Shown one piece after another: positions 48,732 to 57,225 of a stretch of 64,000 nucleotides of DNA (the first letter of the stretch is position 1; the number at the start of each line of letters is the position of its first letter). The position numbers and the translations under genes were made by a program. The DNA is from JALZKA01 sp963725035 (GTDB lineage Bacteria; Actinomycetota; Thermoleophilia; Solirubrobacterales; 70-9), in assembly GCA_963725035.1 (NCBI GenBank), contig CAVRWX010000018.1, positions 186,001 to 250,000 of the forward strand, written 5' to 3'. Below the pieces are notes generated by a model, which did no database searches, was not told the origin of the DNA, and was given only the letters and a program-made list of their open reading frames with translations.

Positions 48732-51494
48732 ATGGAGAACCTCGCCCCGATCAGCCCCGGCCAAGACGCGATCGAGCGGCTCCTGGAGGGGCTCAACCCG
48801 CCACAACAGCGTGCCGTGGAGTACGGCGAGGGGCCTCTCCTCGTCATCGCCGGTGCCGGCTCGGGCAAGACGAGGGTCCTGACTCGTCGGATCGCCTACC
48901 TCGTTGCGACCGGCCAGGCGCATCCGTCGGAGATCCTGGCGATCACGTTCACCAACAAGGCCGCGCAGGAGATGCGCAACCGCGTCGAGGAGCTGGTCGG
49001 CGGCGTCTCGCGCCTCATGTGGGTGATGACGTTCCACTCGGCCTGCGCGCGCCTCCTCCGCGCCAACGCCGAGCGCCTGGGCTACAAGCGCTCGTTCACG
49101 ATCTACGACCAGGCCGACTCGCTCCGCATGGTCAAGCGCTGCATGGGGGAGAACGACATCGACCCTAAGCGCTTCACCCCGCGCTCCATCCAGGCCGCCA
49201 TCTCCGGCGCCAAGAACCGCCTCGAGGACTCGACCGACTACGCCGAGAGCCAGGCCACCTACTTCGAGCAGACCGTCGCAGAGGTCTATTCGCTGTATGA
49301 GCGCCGCATGGTCGAGGCCTCCGCGATGGACTTCGACGACCTCCTGGTCCGGACCGTCAACCTCTTCGAGCTCTTCGCCGACGTCCGCGAGCGCTACCAG
49401 CGCACCTTCCGCTGGCTCCTCGTCGACGAGTACCAGGACACGAACCGAGCCCAGTACCGCCTGCTCCAGCTGCTCGCGGGAGAGCAGCAGAACCTGACGG
49501 TTGTGGGGGACGATGCGCAGTGCCTCGTGGCGGGGACGCTGGTGCGTATGGGCGATGGCTCCGAGCGCCCGATTGAGCTCGTTCGGCCCGGCGACGCCGT
49601 CCGCTCTTGGGGCAACCAAGGGGAGACGGTCGAGGCCGTAGTGGCGCGCGTGCATCGCTCGCGCAGGTCGCAGGGTGTGCGGGTCACGACCGCCTCGGGC
49701 CGGGAGCTGGTCTCAACCTGCGATCACAACCACCTCGTCGCGACCGATCCGCAAACGTTCGGAGCCTTTGCCACCCATACGGTGGACAATCCTCCGAACG
49801 TTTTGCAAAGCGCGATCGCGACTCTCGAACGTCCGACCTCGGTCGCGTTGCTCCCCGTCCCGGCAAGCGACCTCGAGCCAGGCATGTCGCTCCTCGACAC
49901 CAGCGGAGACCCCGACCCCATCGAGTTGCTCGCGCGCGTCACCCTCGGAGCCACCGTCCACGACCTTGACGTCACCCCGACACACAACTTCGTCGCCAAC
50001 GGCCTCATCACCCACAACTCGATCTACAGCTTCCGATCGGCCGACGTTCGCAACATCCTGGAGTTCGAGCATGACTTCGGGGGGGCCGAGGTGGTGAAGC
50101 TCGAGCAGAACTATCGCTCGACCGGGACGATCCTCGATGCCGCGAATGCGGTCATCGCGAACAACACCGAGCAGAAGCAGAAGAACCTCTGGACGGACGC
50201 GGGGCGCGGCGAGCCGGTCGTGGTCGCCGAGCTCGACGACGAGCATGCGGAGGCGCGTTATGTGGCCGGCGAGATCGAGCGCCTGGTCTCCGACGAGGAC
50301 TTCGGGCGCGACGACATTGCGGTCTTCTACCGGATGAACGCGCAGAGCCGCGTCCTTGAGGACACACTCGTCCGCTACGAGGTGCCGTATCAGGTGATCG
50401 GCGGCACCAAGTTCTACGAGCGGGCTGAGGTTAAGGACGCGATCGCGTACCTCTCGCTCCTTGCCAACCCGGCCGATGCCATCTCCTTCACCCGCGTCAT
50501 CAACTCGCCGCGCCGCGGGATCGGCCGCCAGACCGAGGGCCGCATCCTGTCCCACGTCAACACGACCGGCGAGGACGTCTGGGACGTCATGTCTCGCCCC
50601 GAATCCGTGCCGGGGCTTGGCGCCGCGGCGATCAAGGCCGTTTCGCGCTTCGCGGCCGTCATGGCCGGCCTGCGCGATCGGGCCGAGGGCGACTCCGTCG
50701 CGGAGCTCCTCGAGTCGGTCCTCCACGACACCGGCTACTTCGACTCGCTCGAGGCCGAGCGAACGCTGGAGGCCGAGGGCCGCATGGAGAACCTGCAGGA
50801 GTTGGTCGGGGTCGCCGGCGAGTTCGACATCAACCGCAAGGTCGAGGGTGAAGAGCGCGAGGACACGCCGCTTGAGGAGTTCCTCGCGCAGATCCGCCTT
50901 TTCACCGAGCAGGACGGCATCCGCGACTCCGAGAGCCTGATCACGCTGATGAGCCTCCACAACGCGAAGGGGCTCGAGTACGACGCCGCCTTCATCATCG
51001 GCTGCGAGGAAGGCGTCTTCCCGCACGCCCGCTCGGTCGAGGAGGGCAACCTGGAGGAGGAACGCCGCCTCGCATACGTCGGCGTCACACGCGCCAAGCA
51101 GCGCCTCTACATGACCTGCGCGCGCCGCCGGAGCCTCCACGGATCCTCCGGCTGGAACCTGCCCTCCCGCTTCCTGCGCGAGGTTCCGGACGAGCTCGTC
51201 GACAAGAAGGCGATGGCCGTGCAGACCGGCTGGCAGGGCGCGCGTGCCGGCGGCTCGCGCCGCGACACGGTCCTTGGCTTCGGCGGGGCGGGGGAGTTCA
51301 GCGCTCCGCAGCGCCCCCAGCCGCAATCGCCCGAAGTCGAGTTCCGGATCGGCGACGACGTCGTCCACGCCAGCTTCGGCGAGGGCGTCGTCACGTCGGT
51401 GGAGCCTGGCTCCGTTGTCGTCGTGAGCTTCGCGTCCGAGGGGGGCGAGCGCAAGCTGATGGCCGACTACGCGCCGCTCAAGAAGGCCTCGTAG
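48732..51494 (+). CDS. UvrD/PcrA-type DNA helicase containing an intein
   Basis: 920 residues before splicing and 754 after, the normal PcrA length. Superfamily 1 motifs: Walker A AGAGSGKTRVL, Ia ITFTNKAAQEM, motif II DEYQDTN, motif III VGDDAQ/SIYSFRSAD, motif V MSLHNAKGLEYDAAF and motif VI YVGVTRAKQRLY. The C-terminus has the PcrA Tudor-like segment (IGDDVVHASFGEGVVTSVE). Motif III is split between Gln and Ser by the intein at 49521-50018, so helicase activity requires protein splicing. ATG 48732 has TATCTT (48718-48723) 8 nt upstream. TTG 48723 is an alternative start. Acts in repair and replication-fork maintenance. The stop overlaps folD (TAGTG). Confidence 0.93.
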   Translation: MENLAPISPGQDAIERLLEGLNPPQQRAVEYGEGPLLVIAGAGSGKTRVLTRRIAYLVATGQAHPSEILAITFTNKAAQEMRNRVEELVGGVSRLMWVMTFHSACARLLRANAERLGYKRSFTIYDQADSLRMVKRCMGENDIDPKRFTPRSIQAAISGAKNRLEDSTDYAESQATYFEQTVAEVYSLYERRMVEASAMDFDDLLVRTVNLFELFADVRERYQRTFRWLLVDEYQDTNRAQYRLLQLLAGEQQNLTVVGDDAQCLVAGTLVRMGDGSERPIELVRPGDAVRSWGNQGETVEAVVARVHRSRRSQGVRVTTASGRELVSTCDHNHLVATDPQTFGAFATHTVDNPPNVLQSAIATLERPTSVALLPVPASDLEPGMSLLDTSGDPDPIELLARVTLGATVHDLDVTPTHNFVANGLITHNSIYSFRSADVRNILEFEHDFGGAEVVKLEQNYRSTGTILDAANAVIANNTEQKQKNLWTDAGRGEPVVVAELDDEHAEARYVAGEIERLVSDEDFGRDDIAVFYRMNAQSRVLEDTLVRYEVPYQVIGGTKFYERAEVKDAIAYLSLLANPADAISFTRVINSPRRGIGRQTEGRILSHVNTTGEDVWDVMSRPESVPGLGAAAIKAVSRFAAVMAGLRDRAEGDSVAELLESVLHDTGYFDSLEAERTLEAEGRMENLQELVGVAGEFDINRKVEGEEREDTPLEEFLAQIRLFTEQDGIRDSESLITLMSLHNAKGLEYDAAFIIGCEEGVFPHARSVEEGNLEEERRLAYVGVTRAKQRLYMTCARRRSLHGSSGWNLPSRFLREVPDELVDKKAMAVQTGWQGARAGGSRRDTVLGFGGAGEFSAPQRPQPQSPEVEFRIGDDVVHASFGEGVVTSVEPGSVVVVSFASEGGERKLMADYAPLKKAS
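49521..50018 (+). other. Mini-intein inside the helicase (166 residues)
   Basis: Block A: Cys1 start CLVAGTLVRMGDGSERPIE...PGDAV. Block B: VRVTTASGRELVSTCDHNH, with the T-x2-H residues. Block F/G: VHDLDVTPTHNFVANGLITHN, ending His-Asn followed by extein Ser (+1). All residues needed for splicing are present. At 166 residues there is no room for a LAGLIDADG homing endonuclease, so it is a mini-intein that can splice but not home. It interrupts helicase motif III between Gln and Ser, a highly conserved ATPase site typical of intein targeting. Confidence 0.93.
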
Positions 51495-52363
51495 TGGGCG
51501 CTCGGATAATCGACGGGAAGGCGGTGGCAGCGCGTGTCCGGGCCGGGGTCGCCGACGGCGTCGATGCGTTCGAAGAGGAGCACGACACGGTCCCCGGTCT
51601 CGCAACCGTGCTGGTGGGAGAGGACCCCGCGTCCCACGTCTACGTCGGGAACAAGATCAAGGCGTGCGAGGAGGCGGGGATCCGCTCGTTTCACCACGGC
51701 CTGGACGCTGATGTCTCGCAGGCGGATCTCCTCACCCTGATCAACAACCTGAACGCTGATGATGCCGTGGACGGGATCCTCGTCCAGATGCCTCTGCCCG
51801 ACGCGCTCGACCAGGATCCGGTCGTGGCGGCCATCGACTCCGCCAAGGACGTCGACGGCCTGACGGCCACAAGCGCCGGGCTCCTCGCGCAAGGCAGGCC
51901 GAACATGGTGCCGTGCACTCCGCTCGGGATCATGGAGCTTCTCGACGAGGCGGCGACCGAGGTGAGCGGTGCGAACGCCGTGGTCGTCGGCCGCTCGATC
52001 CTGGTCGGCCGCCCGATGTCCGCGCTTCTCACCAACGCCAGCGCGACCGTCACCGTCTGCCACTCGCGCACCCGCGACCTAGGTTCCGTCTGCCGGGGCG
52101 CCGACATCCTGATCGCGGCCGTCGGGTCACCGCGGATGGTCCGGGGCGACTGGGTGAAGCCGGGGGCCACGGTCATTGACGTCGGGATCAATCGCACGGA
52201 CGACGGCCTTGTGGGCGACGTGGACTTCGAGCCCGCGGCTGAGATCGCGGGGGCGATCACACCGGTCCCGGGAGGAGTCGGGCCGATGACCATCGCGATG
52301 CTGCTTCGCAACACGCTCGGCGCGGCGCGAACTCGCCGGCATTCCGCCGCGCGAGCGGTATAG
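51494..52363 (+). CDS. folD: Bifunctional methylenetetrahydrofolate dehydrogenase/cyclohydrolase
   Basis: 289 residues. Motifs: YVGNKIKACEEAGI (catalytic Lys), GILVQMPLP, KDVDGL, GRSILVGRPM (NADP site) and PVPGGVGPMTIAMLL. It interconverts 5,10-methylene- and 10-formyl-THF for one-carbon metabolism. GTG 51494 shares its first base with the helicase stop (TAGTG), implying coupling. The C-terminal 15 residues are basic and probably unstructured. Confidence 0.95.
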   Translation: MGARIIDGKAVAARVRAGVADGVDAFEEEHDTVPGLATVLVGEDPASHVYVGNKIKACEEAGIRSFHHGLDADVSQADLLTLINNLNADDAVDGILVQMPLPDALDQDPVVAAIDSAKDVDGLTATSAGLLAQGRPNMVPCTPLGIMELLDEAATEVSGANAVVVGRSILVGRPMSALLTNASATVTVCHSRTRDLGSVCRGADILIAAVGSPRMVRGDWVKPGATVIDVGINRTDDGLVGDVDFEPAAEIAGAITPVPGGVGPMTIAMLLRNTLGAARTRRHSAARAV

Positions 52364-52430
52364 GGTCAGCACAACGGCGAGCAAATCCCGCGCGCCGCGA
52401 AGATCTACCACCACCCACAAAGGGGGTCCA

Positions 52431-53114
52431 ATGGACACAAGTCGTATCGGACAGGGGCAGATGATCGCGGCCGTCGCTGCGATCGTGCTCTTCGTCGTGA
52501 TGTTCTTGAGCTGGTATTCCGTCGAGGGACTCAGCGATGAAACGCAGGAGCAGGCCGAGGCTGCGATCGAGCTCGCCGAAGAGCAGGGAATTGAAGTCCC
52601 TGAGGGCGCTCAGGACGCTGTCGACGACGCCTCCAACATTTCGGCTTGGGACGCATTCGACGTCATCAAGATTGTGATGCTTCTCACCATCATCGCGGCG
52701 ATCGCGCTTGCAGCGATGACGGCGATGGGATCCCAGGTGAACATGCCGGTCGCGATGAGTGCGATCGTGGCGGGCCTCGGAATCCTGACGACTCTCCTGG
52801 TTCTCTACCGCCTGATCGATCCTCCGGCGGAGGGGCTTGACCGCTCGTACGGAGTGTTCCTAGGCCTAATCGCCTCGGCCGGAATCGCATACGGCGGCTG
52901 GCGTGCGATGGAGGAAGAGGGCACGTCGTTCGGTGACCAGGCGGACAACCTCCAGGCCCCCGGAGGGTCTGGAGGCGGCGCACCTCCGCCCGCGGAGCCT
53001 CCGCCGGCAGCACCTCCGCCCGCAGAGCCTCCGCCGGCAGCACCTCCGGCAGCACCTCCGCCCGCGGACCCGCCTCCGCCCTCGCAGCAGCCCCCGCAGG
53101 GCCCGGCGGCATAG
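52431..53114 (+). CDS. Membrane protein with Pro/Ala-rich tail, unknown function
   Basis: 227 residues. Four hydrophobic helices are visible (MIAAVAAIVLFVVMFLSWY; IVMLLTIIAAIALAAMTAM; VAMSAIVAGLGILTTLLVLY; YGVFLGLIASAGIAYGGW), with an acidic loop between the first two (DETQEQAEAAIELAEEQGIEVPEG). The last ~45 residues are repeats of PPPAEPPPAA encoded by a 30-bp tandem repeat. AAAGGGGG just before the ATG is a good ribosome binding site, so this gene is conventionally translated. Family not recognised with certainty. Confidence 0.75.
   Translation: MDTSRIGQGQMIAAVAAIVLFVVMFLSWYSVEGLSDETQEQAEAAIELAEEQGIEVPEGAQDAVDDASNISAWDAFDVIKIVMLLTIIAAIALAAMTAMGSQVNMPVAMSAIVAGLGILTTLLVLYRLIDPPAEGLDRSYGVFLGLIASAGIAYGGWRAMEEEGTSFGDQADNLQAPGGSGGGAPPPAEPPPAAPPPAEPPPAAPPAAPPPADPPPPSQQPPQGPAA
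52981..53070. repeat. 30-bp tandem repeat encoding the Pro/Ala tail
   Basis: Units at 52981-53010 and 53011-53040 differ by one base. A shortened third unit follows to about 53070. Length variation between related strains would be expected. Confidence 0.75.
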
Positions 53115-53140
53115 AGCCGAACCCAGGATTCGCATCGACT

Positions 53141-53163
53141 GGCGGCCGCTTCATGCGGCCGCC
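53141..53163. terminator. Perfect 9-bp hairpin overlapping a start codon
   Basis: GGCGGCCGC (53141-53149) and GCGGCCGCC (53155-53163) pair perfectly over the 5-nt loop TTCAT. It is placed like a terminator for the gene ending at 53114, but the ATG (53153-53155) of the next gene begins in the loop and enters the right arm. The hairpin may therefore also limit translation of that gene. Confidence 0.55.
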
Positions 53164-53815
53164 GGTCGTTTGCGCCCTTGCGGCGCTTGCGCTCGCGTGG
53201 GCGCTCGTCGCCTGCGGCGACGACGAGGAGCCGCCAGTTGAGCCCGGCGAGGCGCCGCTGGAAGTCCCGGAGGGCGCGGTCGCGTTCATCGACGAGGTGG
53301 ATGACGGCGAGGTGACCCAAGAAGAGCTCGACGCCATCGTCCAGTACCGGGCGATCTCTCGAGGATTCGATCCGCCTTTGGCTGAGGGAACCCCCGAATA
53401 CAGCGAGGTGCTACCGAATGCCTTTTTCGAGCTTCTGTTCAACCGCTGGGTCCGCGGAGAGGCCGACGAGCTCGGCATCTCGGTTACAGAGACTCAGATC
53501 GATGCTGAGCTCGAGACGATCGTAAGCCAGCAGTACGCGAGCCAAGACGAGTACGAGAGGTTTCTGGAGGACTCGGGGCTGACCGAGGAGGACGCGCGCG
53601 AGCGCGTTGAGGGAGAGCTCCTGATCGAAGCCGTCCTGGACGAGGCCGTGCCCGAGGGAGAAGGGGCGCCGGCAGCGTTTCAGGAGGAGTTCACGTCGAA
53701 GTGGCGTGATCGAACGGTCTGCTCGGAGGACCTTCTCAGCGATGTGGCCGAAGTGAGCAGTGTCGAGGAGTCGTTCGCCGAGTGGTGCTCCAACGTCGAG
53801 GCCCCGTCCGGCTAG
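53153..53815 (+). CDS. SurA/PrsA-like N-terminal-domain lipoprotein
   Basis: 220 residues. A signal peptide ends in a lipobox-like ALVACG, placing the lipid-modified Cys near residue 21, followed by an acidic linker (DDEEPPVEPGE). The helical body (FIDEVDDGEVTQEELDAIVQYRAISRG...VLPNAFFELLFNRWVRGEADELGISVTETQIDAELETI) resembles the SurA/PrsA chaperone N-domain. No parvulin isomerase domain follows. Two Cys in the C-terminal region could form a disulfide. Probably an extracytoplasmic folding factor. The start codon lies in a stable hairpin. Confidence 0.7.
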   Translation: MRPPVVCALAALALAWALVACGDDEEPPVEPGEAPLEVPEGAVAFIDEVDDGEVTQEELDAIVQYRAISRGFDPPLAEGTPEYSEVLPNAFFELLFNRWVRGEADELGISVTETQIDAELETIVSQQYASQDEYERFLEDSGLTEEDARERVEGELLIEAVLDEAVPEGEGAPAAFQEEFTSKWRDRTVCSEDLLSDVAEVSSVEESFAEWCSNVEAPSG

Positions 53816-53840
53816 TCGCCCCGCTTCTAACATGGGCGCG

Positions 53841-54128
53841 GTGATCGACCGCGACCAGGTCCTGCACGTCGCCAAGCTCGCCCGGCTCGAGCTCTCCGAC
53901 GACGAGGTGGAGCAGATGGCGTCAGAGCTCTCGGGAATCCTCGAGCACGTCGACCGCATCTCCGAGCTCGACCTTGAGGGCGTCGAGCCCACCTCGCACG
54001 TGGTCGAACTCGAGAACGTTCTGCGCGCCGACGAGCCGGCGCCCAGCCTGGAGCGCGACGTCGCGCTCCAGAACGCCCCTGACCCCGTCGACGGCGCCTT
54101 CCGCGTCCCGTCGCCCGGCGCTTCGTGA
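53841..54128 (+). CDS. gatC: Asp-tRNA(Asn)/Glu-tRNA(Gln) amidotransferase subunit C
   Basis: 95 residues from GTG 53841. ATG 53832 would add three. Typical GatC: VLHVAKLARLELSDDEVEQMASELSGILEHVDRISELDLEGVEPTSHV...LRADEP. It stabilises the GatAB amidotransferase. TAACAT (53828-53833) ends 7 nt before the GTG, and the ATG would lie inside this -10 box. This favours a leaderless GTG start. It overlaps gatA by 4 bp (GTGA). Confidence 0.92.
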   Translation: MIDRDQVLHVAKLARLELSDDEVEQMASELSGILEHVDRISELDLEGVEPTSHVVELENVLRADEPAPSLERDVALQNAPDPVDGAFRVPSPGAS

Positions 54129-55543
54129 GCGACGCGGAGATCCGCGGGCTGACGGCCGCGCGGGCGCTCGAGCGCATCGAGGCCGGCGACCTGGCGGCTG
54201 CCGAGTACGCCTCCGCCTTCGACGGTCTCGGCGATGACCTCAACGCGTTCCTGTGGTCGCGGGACGACGCGCCGGCGCCAGGTGATGGCCCCCTGGCGGG
54301 CATCCCCGTCGCGGTCAAGGACATCTTCTGCACCCAGGACATTCCCACGACCGCGGGATCGAAGATCCTGGAGGGCTACCGGCCGCCATACACGTCCACC
54401 GCGGTCGCGCGCCTGGAAGCCGCAGGCGCGGCGACGCTCGCCAAGACGAACATGGACGAGTTCGCGATGGGGTCGTCGAACGAGAACTCCGCGTACGGCG
54501 ACGTCCTCAACCCGTGGGACCACGATCGCGTTCCCGGCGGCAGCTCGGGCGGCTCGGCCGCCGCGGTCGCCTCTGGCCTAGCGCCAGTCGCTCTCGGCAC
54601 TGACACCGGCGGCTCCATCCGCCAGCCCGCCGCGCTCTGCGGAATCGTCGGTTTGAAGCCCACGTACGGGGCCGTATCTCGCTACGGGATGATCGCCTTC
54701 GCCTCGTCGCTCGACCAGTGCGGGCCGCTCACCCGCGACGTCACTGATGCGGCACTCCTCCTTCGCGAGCTCGAGGGTCGCGATCCCCGCGACTCGACCT
54801 CGACGGGCATCCCCGGCGGCGTCGAGCTGCCCGCGGGCGGCGACCTCCAGGGCGTCCGATTCGGCGTCGCGACGGACTTCTCGGACGAGGCCGAGGGCGT
54901 CGAGCCCGACGTCGCCCAGCTCTTCCGCTCGACGCTCGCTCTGATCCAGGCCCAGGGAGGGGAGATCGTTGACATCGAGCTCCCGAACGCCGGCCACGGC
55001 CTTTCGGCCTACTACGTGATCGCTCCGGCCGAGGCATCGGCGAACCTCGCCCGCTTCGACGGGGTCCGATATGGCCTGCGGGTCGACGGCGAGGAGGACC
55101 TGGGCCAGATGTACGAGCGCACGCGCTCGCAGGGCTTCGGGCCCGAGGTCAAGCGGCGCATCATGCTCGGCACCTACGCGCTCTCATCGGGCTACTACGA
55201 CGCCTACTACGGCCAGGCCCAGAGGGTGCGCACCAAGATCGCCGGCGACTTCCGCACCGCATTCGAGAAGTGCGACTTCGTCGTCACCCCGACCTCGCCG
55301 TCGGTCGCGTTCAAGCGGGGCGAGCGCACCCAGGACCCTCTTGCGATGTACCTCTCGGACTTCTTCACGGTGCCCATGTCGCTTGCGGGCATCCCCGCCA
55401 TCTCGATCCCGGCGGGCCTGGGCGCTGCCTCCGGCCTTCCCGTCGGCTTCCAGATCGCCGGCCCCGCCTTCTCGGAGACGCGCCTGCTGGAAGCAGCGCA
55501 CGCACTCGAGGGCGCCATCTCCTTCGAAGGGCGCCCCGGATGA
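54125..55543 (+). CDS. gatA: Asp-tRNA(Asn)/Glu-tRNA(Gln) amidotransferase subunit A
   Basis: 472 residues of the amidase-signature family. The catalytic Lys is in IPVAVKDIF, and the Ser-cisSer pair is in VPGGSSGGSAAAVA and GTDTGGSIRQPAAL. It releases ammonia from glutamine, which GatB uses to amidate misacylated Glu-tRNA-Gln or Asp-tRNA-Asn. GTG start overlapping gatC. It ends overlapping the zincin gene (ATGA). Confidence 0.96.
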   Translation: MSDAEIRGLTAARALERIEAGDLAAAEYASAFDGLGDDLNAFLWSRDDAPAPGDGPLAGIPVAVKDIFCTQDIPTTAGSKILEGYRPPYTSTAVARLEAAGAATLAKTNMDEFAMGSSNENSAYGDVLNPWDHDRVPGGSSGGSAAAVASGLAPVALGTDTGGSIRQPAALCGIVGLKPTYGAVSRYGMIAFASSLDQCGPLTRDVTDAALLLRELEGRDPRDSTSTGIPGGVELPAGGDLQGVRFGVATDFSDEAEGVEPDVAQLFRSTLALIQAQGGEIVDIELPNAGHGLSAYYVIAPAEASANLARFDGVRYGLRVDGEEDLGQMYERTRSQGFGPEVKRRIMLGTYALSSGYYDAYYGQAQRVRTKIAGDFRTAFEKCDFVVTPTSPSVAFKRGERTQDPLAMYLSDFFTVPMSLAGIPAISIPAGLGAASGLPVGFQIAGPAFSETRLLEAAHALEGAISFEGRPG

Positions 55544-55821
55544 TGATGTCGATCGAGGAGACCGAGTTGGCCGTACGCGAGGCGCTCGACTCGCTCCCAG
55601 AGTGGGTGCGCGACGAGATCGGCGAGGTCGCCGTGATCGTCGAGGACTCCCACCCCGACGGGATCATGGGGATCTACGACCCGGTCGGCGGCCTCGAGCG
55701 AATCGTCGTCTTTCGCAACGCGAATCCGAACGCCGAGGAGGTCAAGCGGACGGTCTACCACGAGATCGGCCACCACTTCGGGATGAACGAAGAGCACATC
55801 GACAGCCTGGGGTTCGGATGA
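55540..55821 (+). CDS. Minimal zincin-like metallopeptidase (MMP/DUF1025 type)
   Basis: 93 residues with three consecutive ATG codons (55540, 55543, 55546), the first overlapping the gatA stop. The short fold has LDSLPEWVRDEIGEVAVIVED, GIYDPVGG and the zinc motif VYHEIGHHFGMNEEHI (HExxH). I recognise it as the small actinobacterial metallopeptidase family of unknown substrate. It sits between gatA and gatB with ATGA overlaps on both sides, so its synthesis is locked to the amidotransferase. Confidence 0.85.
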   Translation: MMMSIEETELAVREALDSLPEWVRDEIGEVAVIVEDSHPDGIMGIYDPVGGLERIVVFRNANPNAEEVKRTVYHEIGHHFGMNEEHIDSLGFG

Positions 55822-57218
55822 GCGACTCCTACGAGGCGGTCATCGGCCTGGAGATCCACGTCCAGCTCCGCACCAAGACGAAGATGTTCTGCGGCTGCGA
55901 GCTCTCCTTCGGGGACGATCCGAACGTCCACACCTGCCCGGTCTGCCTGGCGCACCCCGGCAGCCTCCCGGTGGTGAACGAGCAGGCGATCCAGTACGGC
56001 ATCCAGATCGGCCTGGCGCTTGGCTGCGAGATCGCTCCGCGCTCGATCTTTCACCGCAAGAACTACTTCTATCCCGACAACCCGAAGGCGTACCAGATCT
56101 CCCAGTACGACATCCCGCTCGCCACGAACGGGCGCCTGGGCGACATCCGCATCCACAGGGTCCACCTCGAAGAGGACGCGGCCAAGCTCGTCCACGTCTC
56201 CGAGTCGGGGCGCATCCAAGGCTCGGGCGCGTCGCTCGTCGACTTCAACCGCGGCGGCACGCCGCTGGTCGAGATCGTCACCGAGCCGGACGTCCGCTCA
56301 GGCGCGGAGGCTCGCGAATGGCTTCAGCTCCTGCGCTCGACGATCAAGGCGATCGGCGCCTCGGACGTGAACATGGAGGAGGGGAGCCTCCGCTGCGACG
56401 CGAACGTGTCGATCCGCCCAACGGGCTCGGACGAGCTTGGCACCAAGACCGAGCTCAAGAACATGAACTCCTTCCGCTTCATCGAACGCGGGATCGACGC
56501 CGAGCTCGAGCGCCAGCGCGCCCTCGTCGCGGCCGGCGACGCGGTGACCCAGGAGACGCTCCACTTCGACCCGCGCTCTGGCTCGATCACGTCGCTTCGC
56601 TCGAAGGAGGAGGCCCACGACTACCGCTACTTCCCCGAGCCCGACCTGGTGCCGCTCGCGCCGACCGAGGAGATGCTCTCCGAGGCCGGCGGCGCGCTGC
56701 CCGAGTTGCCCGCCGAGCGCGAGGAGCGCTACACATCGGAGCTAGGCCTGCCCGACGCCCACGCCCGCCAGCTCGCACGCGACCCGGAGCTGGGCGAGCA
56801 CTTCGAGGCCGTGGTGGCCGCAGGCTCGGCGACCCCCGGTGCCGCCGCGAACTGGGTGACGGGTGAGGCCGAGGCGCGAGAGGTCGAGCCTGCGGCCCTG
56901 GCGTCCCTCGTCGCGATGGTCGAGGACGGCAAGGTCACCAACCAGGCGGCCAAGAAGGTCCTCGCAAAGCTCGCGCAGAGCGGGGGAGACCCTGCCGAGA
57001 TCGTCGAGTCGGAGGGCCTGGGCGCGATGGAGGACTCGGGCGAGCTCGAGGCCATCGTGGACCGCGCGTTGGAGGCTCACCCCGACGAGGCGCAGAAGGT
57101 CAGCGAAGGCGGCATGCAGGCGATCGGCCCGATCATCGGCTTCGTCATGCGCGAGACGAAGGGCGCCGCCGACGGCAAGGAAGTCACGCGGATCGTCCGC
57201 GAGAAGCTGGGTCTATAG
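55818..57218 (+). CDS. gatB: Asp-tRNA(Asn)/Glu-tRNA(Gln) amidotransferase subunit B
   Basis: 466 residues. The N-terminus YEAVIGLEIHVQLRTKTKMFCGC and the zinc Cys residues (CGC...HTCPVC) are intact, and GTPLVEIVTEPD and RCDANVSIRP follow. The C-terminal helical YqeY-like tail binds tRNA. It completes GatCAB with gatC and gatA upstream. ATG 55818 overlaps the zincin stop (ATGA). The stop codon (TAG 57216-57218) lies inside the -10 box of the next gene. Confidence 0.96.
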   Translation: MSDSYEAVIGLEIHVQLRTKTKMFCGCELSFGDDPNVHTCPVCLAHPGSLPVVNEQAIQYGIQIGLALGCEIAPRSIFHRKNYFYPDNPKAYQISQYDIPLATNGRLGDIRIHRVHLEEDAAKLVHVSESGRIQGSGASLVDFNRGGTPLVEIVTEPDVRSGAEAREWLQLLRSTIKAIGASDVNMEEGSLRCDANVSIRPTGSDELGTKTELKNMNSFRFIERGIDAELERQRALVAAGDAVTQETLHFDPRSGSITSLRSKEEAHDYRYFPEPDLVPLAPTEEMLSEAGGALPELPAEREERYTSELGLPDAHARQLARDPELGEHFEAVVAAGSATPGAAANWVTGEAEAREVEPAALASLVAMVEDGKVTNQAAKKVLAKLAQSGGDPAEIVESEGLGAMEDSGELEAIVDRALEAHPDEAQKVSEGGMQAIGPIIGFVMRETKGAADGKEVTRIVREKLGL

Positions 57219-57225
57219 TCCGTTC

